Positions 24,513 to 28,307 of a stretch of DNA of 28,307 bases are shown here, in pieces. The stretch covers positions 1 through 28,307 of the forward strand of contig NZ_SVFW01000049.1 in NCBI RefSeq assembly GCF_015056685.1, given 5' to 3'. The notes beneath the pieces are model-generated. The model was not told the origin of the DNA. It searched no databases and worked only from the letters and a program-made list of their open reading frames with translations. This DNA comes from Butyrivibrio sp. (GTDB lineage: Bacteria; Bacillota; Clostridia; Lachnospirales; Lachnospiraceae). The position numbers were made by a program, and so were the translations under genes. How positions within the stretch are numbered: the first letter of the stretch is position 1; each line of letters starts with the position of its first letter.

Positions 24513-24539
24513 AAAGTTAGAAAAAAGAGGTAAGAGATA

Positions 24540-24788
24540 ATGATTTACAAGACAAAAGGCACATGCTCAACACAGATTGATATTGAGCTTAACGGAGACA
24601 CAATAGGTGCAGTGAAATTTACAAATGGATGTAACGGCAACCTGCAGGGAATATCCAAGCTTGTAGAGGGAATGAAGTGCGAGGATGCCATAGCAAAGCT
24701 TCGTGGCATTAAGTGTGGTTTTAAAAATACATCATGCCCCGATCAGCTTTCTTATGCGATTGAAGAGGCAATGAGGCAGAATGCATAA
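24540..24788 (+). CDS. TSCPD-domain protein (TIGR03905 type)
   Basis: An 82-aa protein that is essentially one TSCPD domain, the small Cys-bearing domain also found at the end of some ribonucleotide reductases. It has the eponymous TSCPD (residues 64-68) and five cysteines (9, 31, 47, 59, 66), which could bind a metal or redox cofactor. Characteristic stretches are VKFTNGCNGNLQGI and CEDAIAKLRGIKCG. Function is unknown. AGAGGT lies 7-8 nt before the ATG. Its last 8 nt overlap the start of the sortase gene, so the two are translationally coupled. Confidence 0.88.
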   Translation: MIYKTKGTCSTQIDIELNGDTIGAVKFTNGCNGNLQGISKLVEGMKCEDAIAKLRGIKCGFKNTSCPDQLSYAIEEAMRQNA

Positions 24789-25425
24789 AGATCATAGTGG
24801 TCATAAGTATATTTTGATCGGTACTGCTCTTATTTTTATAGCAGTTTTTTTGCTAAAACATAATCTTGATGAATCATCTGAGGCTGGGAATGCTTCCGAT
24901 GAAATGCTTGAGGGAGTTATTGAACAGATGCCGGGCGTGGTACTTGAGAATTTATCCGGTGACATGCCTGTTGTTGATGTGGACGGACATAGCTTTGTGG
25001 GTACACTTGAGATTCCTTCATTGGAACTTCTTTTACCTGTGCAGAGTTCCTGGAGCCAGGAGGATGCCAAGTACGCTGTCTGCAGATATGAAGGCAGCAT
25101 GTACGATGATGACCTTATAATAGCCGGCCATAATTACACTGAGCATTTCGGTAAATTGAGTGAGCTTACTTCAGGTGACGTAGTAATTGTTACTGATATG
25201 AATGGTATGAGTAAGTACTATGAGGTCACCAATATTGAGACTCTTGGAGCTTATGACGTTGAAAAAATGGAAGCAGGAGACTGGGATCTGACTCTTTTTA
25301 CCTGTACACTTGGAGGCGCGAACCGCGTGACGATAAGGTGTGAGTCAGTTGGAAAGTATAGCGAGACGGGCACTACGCCTGATGTACTTGATGCCGCAGA
25401 AAAGAGTAAGCACATCAGGAAATGA
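24781..25425 (+). CDS. second sortase, non-pilus type (class D-like)
   Basis: A 214-aa membrane transpeptidase. One N-terminal membrane helix (about 9-26), an acidic linker and a C-terminal catalytic domain, with no C-terminal membrane helix, unlike class C. Catalytic residues are His117 in IAGHNYTEHF, Cys175 in LFTCTLGG and Arg182 in NRVTIRC. The TCT.GG..RVT.RC block fits class D-like clostridial sortases; I am not certain of the class. Its start overlaps the TSCPD gene. It lies behind the pilus terminator under a separate promoter, so it is probably regulated apart from the pilus and may anchor other wall proteins or the finished pilus. Confidence 0.88.
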   Translation: MHKDHSGHKYILIGTALIFIAVFLLKHNLDESSEAGNASDEMLEGVIEQMPGVVLENLSGDMPVVDVDGHSFVGTLEIPSLELLLPVQSSWSQEDAKYAVCRYEGSMYDDDLIIAGHNYTEHFGKLSELTSGDVVIVTDMNGMSKYYEVTNIETLGAYDVEKMEAGDWDLTLFTCTLGGANRVTIRCESVGKYSETGTTPDVLDAAEKSKHIRK

Positions 25426-25498
25426 GCAGTAACACTTTAGTTTTTATGCATGATAGCCGATAATCTTACTGTAATGTTATAGAGTGTTAATAGAAATT

Positions 25499-25525
25499 TT
25501 AGCACTCTCACCTAGACAGTGCTAA
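25499..25525 (+). promoter_or_regulatory. CIRCE-like HrcA operator
   Basis: TTAGCACTC (25499-25507), 9 bp, CAGTGCTAA (25517-25525). It matches the CIRCE consensus TTAGCACTC-N9-GAGTGCTAA at 17 of 18 arm positions. An additional half-site-like GAGTGTTAA stands at 25482-25490. It overlaps the -35 box of the mecA promoter, the position expected for repression by HrcA. Confidence 0.85.
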
Positions 25526-25541
25526 TTTTGAGATATATAAT
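25513..25541 (+). promoter_or_regulatory. sigma-A promoter of mecA, overlapped by CIRCE
   Basis: TAGACA (25513-25518, 5 of 6) and TATAAT (25536-25541, 6 of 6) are spaced 17 bp. The -35 lies within the right arm and spacer of the operator; the single arm mismatch (C for G) makes part of the -35. Confidence 0.75.
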
Positions 25542-25590
25542 TACAGTACAAAAATGGAGAAATGTATCCAAGGAGAGGAGATGATGCGTA

Positions 25591-26364
25591 ATGATTATAG
25601 TAAAAATGAATGCAACCACAGTAGAATGCAGTATTGCGGCATCAGAACTTCATGAAATTGGGCTTACTCCTGAGGCAGTTATAGAAGGTGCAGAAAACAC
25701 TACTTCGTTTTTTGCACAACTCAACAGGGAAGTTGGGGCGCAGCTCGATTATGATCCGGAAACAGAGGTCATGATGATGAGCAAAAACATGATGATGGAT
25801 GGAAGTGTGCGCATCTTCGCGGTTAAGATGAGCAATGAAGATATTCAGAAAGCAACAGACCGTATTCGTGGAGCAGCCGATACTATCCTTAAAATGCTGA
25901 CTCAGGAAAAGGTGGACGAGATCAAGGCCAAAACCGGCAAGGAAAAAGGTGTTGCGCTTAATGAAGTTATCACAAATGTAACAGATACTATCAATAGAAT
26001 ATATGGCAAGGATGATTTTGATCCATCGGCTGTGGAGCAGGCTACTACAAGTTATCAGCCTCTTTCAGAGTACGCCAGATACATGATGGAGTTTGACAAT
26101 TTTGATGAAGTTAAGAGATTTGCCAAGGTTGTTCAGAGACTTCCGATTGTTGACTCGAGTTTGTATAAATATGAGGATCGCTATTATCTTATTGCAGGAC
26201 TTATGTCCGCCAATGAGAGCATCATCTATGACATGAGAAGAGCAGGAGTTGAGTATTCTCAGATGCTCACTGTAAATGCTCCCGAAGCTATGGTTGTAGA
26301 GGAGCACGGCGAAAGTCTTATTGCAGATGATGCGGTTGTACATCTGGCTGATCTTGCAAGATGA
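25591..26364 (+). CDS. mecA: MecA-family adaptor protein for ClpC
   Basis: A 257-aa adaptor that delivers substrates to the ClpC AAA+ protease/unfoldase. The N-terminal substrate-binding domain (about 1-85) has NATTVECSIAASEL and 'FFAQLNREVG'. A charged, variable linker (about 86-155) precedes the C-terminal ClpC-binding domain (about 156-257) with FDNFDEVKRFAKVV and SSLYKYEDRYYLI, the hallmark of MecA/YpbH. The ATG at 25591 is 10 nt from the last GGAG. A closer ATG pair (25581, 25584) is out of frame and opens only a 24-codon frame ending at 25655. The CIRCE promoter implies heat/misfolding induction, fitting a quality-control role. Confidence 0.9.
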   Translation: MIIVKMNATTVECSIAASELHEIGLTPEAVIEGAENTTSFFAQLNREVGAQLDYDPETEVMMMSKNMMMDGSVRIFAVKMSNEDIQKATDRIRGAADTILKMLTQEKVDEIKAKTGKEKGVALNEVITNVTDTINRIYGKDDFDPSAVEQATTSYQPLSEYARYMMEFDNFDEVKRFAKVVQRLPIVDSSLYKYEDRYYLIAGLMSANESIIYDMRRAGVEYSQMLTVNAPEAMVVEEHGESLIADDAVVHLADLAR

Positions 26365-26402
26365 CTTGATATGTGGAGTGTCTGAAGATATAAGGACTTG
26401 AT

Positions 26403-27245
26403 ATGAAGGCAGAATTTTCGGTATTTAATTTTTCAGGTATTTATGATGAAGAGAGCTTTTATCGAGTAGATAAAGGCTCTTCATTTTGTGGAAAAGTCCT
26501 GGATTTAAAAGATATTTCGGGGACAAACTGCCTGTGCGACGATGACGCTAAGGCGGCTATCAAAAAGGCTGTCATTGATGCGGAGTACGGTGAAAACCCT
26601 GTTAATCTGCATGCATTTGCCAATGGAATTCATTTCATTGATTCAGGGAACTATCATTATATGTCAGCTCTTTTGCTGGATATGGTAAAAGAGCCTTTTT
26701 CGCTTGTGGTTCTGGATCATCACCCTGACATGCAGCCATCAATGTTTGGAGATATCCTCTCCTGTGGGAGTTGGGTAAAAAATGTACTTGATACAAATGC
26801 GAATGTGCGGGATGTGCATGTGATAGGAGCAGATAGAAAGCTTATTGAAGAGCTTGATGAGGCGGATAGATGCAGAGTGCACTTCTATGACCGGGAAGAC
26901 GTGATCCTGGGCTTGGGTAATGGAAGTGACGACGCCGGTAGTATTAGAGTTAGGCTTCCTGAGACGGAGTATCCGGTATATCTCTCGATTGATAAAGATG
27001 TGATCAGGACAGATGATCTTAGAACCAACTGGGATCAGGGTGAGTTCACTGATTCAGAGGTTTTGGAGTTTACGAGAGCTCTTTTGACTGGGAGAAAAGT
27101 GATCGGCGTTGATATCTGTGGCGAATGTGCTCCAGATCAGGAAGGGATTGATCTGGAAAGGGCAATAGCTCAAAATGATCAGTTTAATTGGGATATTCTC
27201 AAGTTGTTAGCTGTAAACAATAGTGTAAATATAAACGAAATATAG
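26403..27245 (+). CDS. arginase/agmatinase-fold (ureohydrolase family) enzyme
   Basis: A 280-aa metal-dependent hydrolase-type protein. The dimanganese ligands of the family can be placed: His85 in SGNYHY (for GGDHS), Asp105/His107/Asp109 in LDHHPD (for DAHxD), and Asp197/Asp199 in SIDKDV (for SFDxDxxDP). All metal-binding positions are therefore kept, but the flanking residues differ from arginase, agmatinase and formiminoglutamase, and the final DP is replaced (VIRTD). The substrate is unassigned. A second His before motif 1 (LHAFANGIHFI) is also notable. It lies 38 nt after mecA with no terminator between, so it may be partly co-transcribed. Confidence 0.82.
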   Translation: MKAEFSVFNFSGIYDEESFYRVDKGSSFCGKVLDLKDISGTNCLCDDDAKAAIKKAVIDAEYGENPVNLHAFANGIHFIDSGNYHYMSALLLDMVKEPFSLVVLDHHPDMQPSMFGDILSCGSWVKNVLDTNANVRDVHVIGADRKLIEELDEADRCRVHFYDREDVILGLGNGSDDAGSIRVRLPETEYPVYLSIDKDVIRTDDLRTNWDQGEFTDSEVLEFTRALLTGRKVIGVDICGECAPDQEGIDLERAIAQNDQFNWDILKLLAVNNSVNINEI

Positions 27246-27290
27246 TATAATATTCCTAGACTCTCCTTTGGGAGCGGACTTATTGGTATT
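27246..27290 (+). promoter_or_regulatory. candidate promoter and small leader hairpin
   Basis: TATAAT (near 27246-27251) overlaps the end of the arginase-fold gene and has a poor -35. It is followed by the hairpin CTCC-TTTG-GGAG (about 27262-27274). It would start the transcript of the 110-aa gene. Confidence 0.35.
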
Positions 27291-27307
27291 AACATCATGG
27301 AGGAAAT

Positions 27308-27640
27308 ATGGAAAAGAGATTCAGAGATTATTTAAGACACCTTGAAAAGCTTGATTTTGAAGTACTTTCTGAGGATGAGGTATTTTCAGAAAGAGAGGGA
27401 ATAGTGATGCAGGCAACCGTCCTTCACCAGGAGCTGATGAGGACACTCACTGCAATCATAGGCTTTCTTACCTGTGCCAGCATTTTTCTTGCAGTTGGAT
27501 TCGTGAATTTCTTTTTTGTAAGCTTTATATGTGCAGCAGTATTTGCAGTAGCTGCAGCGGCTTGTGCGCTGCACTATAAGGATATTTCCGATGTTATGAA
27601 GAAAATGTATTTTTACATAGATAAGTTGACGAGGCTTTGA
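27308..27640 (+). CDS. small two-helix membrane protein, unknown function
   Basis: A 110-aa protein: a charged, probably helical N-terminus (residues 1-42, with LRHLEKLDFEVLSEDE), two adjacent membrane helices (about 43-65 and 67-88, rich in Ala/Phe), and a short helical tail ending in a basic stretch. By the positive-inside rule both ends are cytoplasmic. GGAGG lies 4-5 nt before the ATG. No family was recognised; the layout resembles small cytoplasm-facing membrane proteins of the 'phage-holin-like' or DUF type. The tRNA promoter begins 40 bp after its stop. Confidence 0.7.
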   Translation: MEKRFRDYLRHLEKLDFEVLSEDEVFSEREGIVMQATVLHQELMRTLTAIIGFLTCASIFLAVGFVNFFFVSFICAAVFAVAAAACALHYKDISDVMKKMYFYIDKLTRL

Positions 27641-27679
27641 AAAATGTAAAAAAAATCTAAAATAAAGTGCTAAAAAGCC

Positions 27680-27708
27680 TTGACAGTGTGGCTGAAAGTG
27701 AGTATCAT
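27680..27708 (+). promoter_or_regulatory. strong sigma-A promoter of the tRNA-Leu pair
   Basis: A perfect TTGACA (27680-27685), 17 bp, TATCAT (27703-27708, 5 of 6). Initiation near 27715 is about 8 bp before the first tRNA. Confidence 0.8.
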
Positions 27709-27722
27709 TAACTACGTTGCAC

Positions 27723-27805
27723 GCAGGAGTGGCGGAATGGCAGACGCGCATGGTTCAGGTCCATGTGTTGGCAACAACATGAGGGTTCAAGTCCCTTCTC
27801 CTGCA
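27723..27805 (+). tRNA. tRNA-Leu (CAG)
   Basis: An 83-nt class II tRNA. The 7-bp acceptor is GCAGGAG/CTCCTGC with discriminator A. The anticodon stem is CATGG/CCATG with loop TTCAGGT (anticodon CAG). It has a long variable arm (TGTTGGCAACAACA) and T-arm GAGGG-TTCAAGT-CCCTT. CCA is not encoded. It reads CUG codons. Confidence 0.95.
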
Positions 27806-27854
27806 CTAGATTTTATCTAGTGCAATTGAAGCGGTTTGTACATATATAGAAAAT

Positions 27855-27939
27855 GCGGAAGTGTCGGAATTGGCAGACGAGCAAGACTAAGGATCTTGTG
27901 ACTGTTTATGTCGTGTGGGTTCAAGTCCCATCTTCCGCA
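27855..27939 (+). tRNA. tRNA-Leu (AAG)
   Basis: An 85-nt class II tRNA. The acceptor is GCGGAAG/CTTCCGC with discriminator A. The anticodon stem is CAAGA/TCTTG with loop CTAAGGA, so the anticodon is AAG. The long variable arm covers about TGACTGTTTATGTCGT and the T-arm is GTGGG-TTCAAGT-CCCAT. An adenosine at position 34 is uncommon in bacterial tRNAs outside Arg. It lies 49 nt after the first tRNA, with a CACTAGA/TCTAGTG hairpin in between. Confidence 0.93.
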
Positions 27940-27941
27940 CG

Positions 27942-27982
27942 AAACAAAAGGATCAACTCGAAAGAGTTGGTCCTTTTGTTTT
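27942..27982 (+). terminator. intrinsic terminator of the tRNA-Leu operon
   Basis: An 18-bp stem with one G-U (27942-27959 with 27964-27981) and a GAAA tetraloop; the right arm ends in TTTTGTTTT, which serves as the T-run. The 3' side of the second tRNA is released just before it. Confidence 0.9.
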
Positions 27983-28085
27983 GCGCGGAAGGGGACTCTC
28001 ACCCAGCAGCTTCGCTGCGTGGGTTTCCCTAAAGGGACTAGGAACAAGCTTTGCTTGTTCCGTCGCAAGTCCCTATCTTCCGCGT
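27983..28085. repeat. cloverleaf-like palindromic element beside tRNA-Leu
   Basis: The outer stem CGCGGAAG (27984-27991)/CTTCCGCG (28077-28084) continues as GGGACT (27992-27997)/AGTCCC (28068-28073), with a 3-nt bulge. Inside are three hairpins: ACCCAGCAGC with GCTGC-g-TGGGT (28001-28024), TCCC-TAAA-GGGA (28026-28037) and GGAACAAGC-TTT-GCTTGTTCC (28041-28061). The outer stem contains the same GCGGAAG/CTTCCGC as the neighbouring tRNA-Leu acceptor. No coding potential is credible here. Confidence 0.7.
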
Positions 28086-28123
28086 GGCGAGTCACTGGGG
28101 ACGTTTCAGTTTGACTCATTTTA

Positions 28124-28145
28124 AATTTGTTCTTTACAACAAATT
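28124..28145. promoter_or_regulatory. perfect 8-bp inverted repeat
   Basis: AATTTGTT (28124-28131), CTTTAC, AACAAATT (28138-28145). It is an AT-rich dyad of operator type; no adjacent gene inside the window reveals its target. Confidence 0.3.
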
Positions 28146-28154
28146 ATAAATATC

Positions 28155-28217
28155 GTGCGAGAAAACCCCTTCCGATGAAATCGGTTGTGGGATGAATCGC
28201 ACTAGCTTTTCTTTTTG
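28155..28217 (+). terminator. nested hairpin followed by a T-rich tail
   Basis: GTGCGA (28155-28160) pairs with TCGCAC (28197-28202). Inside lie CCC/GGG and CCGAT-GAA-ATCGG. A TTTTCTTTTT stretch follows from 28207. It is consistent with a terminator or the 3' end of a small RNA, although no gene is seen immediately upstream. Confidence 0.45.
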
Positions 28218-28239
28218 TATTTCCCTGTCTTAAGTGCGA

Positions 28240-28298
28240 GCTGAGAAAATCAGCCGCGCAGCGGATGATTTTCCTCAGCGAGCACGGGGCGCCGTGCT
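28240..28298. repeat. two GC-rich palindromes at the window end
   Basis: Hairpin 1: GCTGAG-AAAATCA-g-CCGC (28240-28257) pairs with GCGG-a-TGATTTT-c-CTCAGC (28261-28279). Hairpin 2: AGCACGG (28281-28287), GGCG, CCGTGCT (28292-28298). The style is like the cloverleaf element at 27983 and unlike the AT-rich surroundings. The window ends 9 bases later. Confidence 0.65.
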
Positions 28299-28307
28299 TG
28301 TTGAGAA

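Noticed and set aside
27817..28119. Minus-strand open frame across the second tRNA and the cloverleaf element
   Set aside because: It is antisense to a clear tRNA-Leu and a palindromic repeat; its length comes from structure, not coding.
1..28307. CRISPR arrays, insertion sequences or prophage structural genes
   Set aside because: No regularly spaced repeats, transposase motifs or phage structural proteins were seen. The repeats present are coding tandem repeats or palindromes.

Overview
The window looks like a chromosomal segment of a motile, Gram-positive member of the Clostridia, most likely Lachnospiraceae (Butyrivibrio/Pseudobutyrivibrio-like). The evidence is AT-rich DNA with strong GGAGG ribosome sites, LPxTG/sortase surface proteins, an ECF vitamin-type transporter, MecA with a CIRCE-type operator, a flagellar hook gene behind a sigma-D/sigma-28-type promoter, and a class I cyclic-di-GMP riboswitch. 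The assignment rests on gene style and family content only, not on a database search.

Positions 1-3700 form a loose accessory region: two small membrane-protein genes on the minus strand, a 68-aa Cro/CI regulator, a 33-aa membrane peptide and a decayed secreted-protein gene, a type I signal peptidase, and a PBECR4-like (nuclease-fold) protein behind a structured leader that ends in a terminator. Positions 3734-6233 hold a methyl-accepting chemotaxis protein and, convergent to it, a tail-anchored protein built on a domain normally found at the C-terminus of large surface proteins. Positions 6400-9554 are an ECF transporter operon (S component, fused double ATPase, EcfT), followed by a tRNA-dihydrouridine synthase. 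Next come a small membrane protein with a Ser/Ala/Glu-rich tail, serine acetyltransferase (minus strand) and flgE.

The central system is at 13805-24438: a sigma-A promoter, a c-di-GMP-I riboswitch, about 130 nt of further folded RNA, an intrinsic terminator, and then genes for a coiled-coil protein, a signal peptidase I, a 1731-aa LPETG tip-type adhesin, an LPSTG major pilin, a class C sortase and a proline-rich LPQTG base-type pilin. It reads as a complete sortase-assembled pilus whose transcription is probably gated by c-di-GMP. A perfect 13-bp hairpin lies between the major pilin and its sortase and may help set their ratio.

Positions 24540-28307 contain a TSCPD protein translationally coupled to a second sortase, mecA behind a promoter overlapped by a CIRCE-like operator, an arginase-fold enzyme, a small membrane protein, two tRNA-Leu genes (anticodons CAG and AAG), and an intergenic end packed with palindromes. 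One of these is a cloverleaf-like element whose closing stem repeats the acceptor stem of the adjacent tRNA-Leu.
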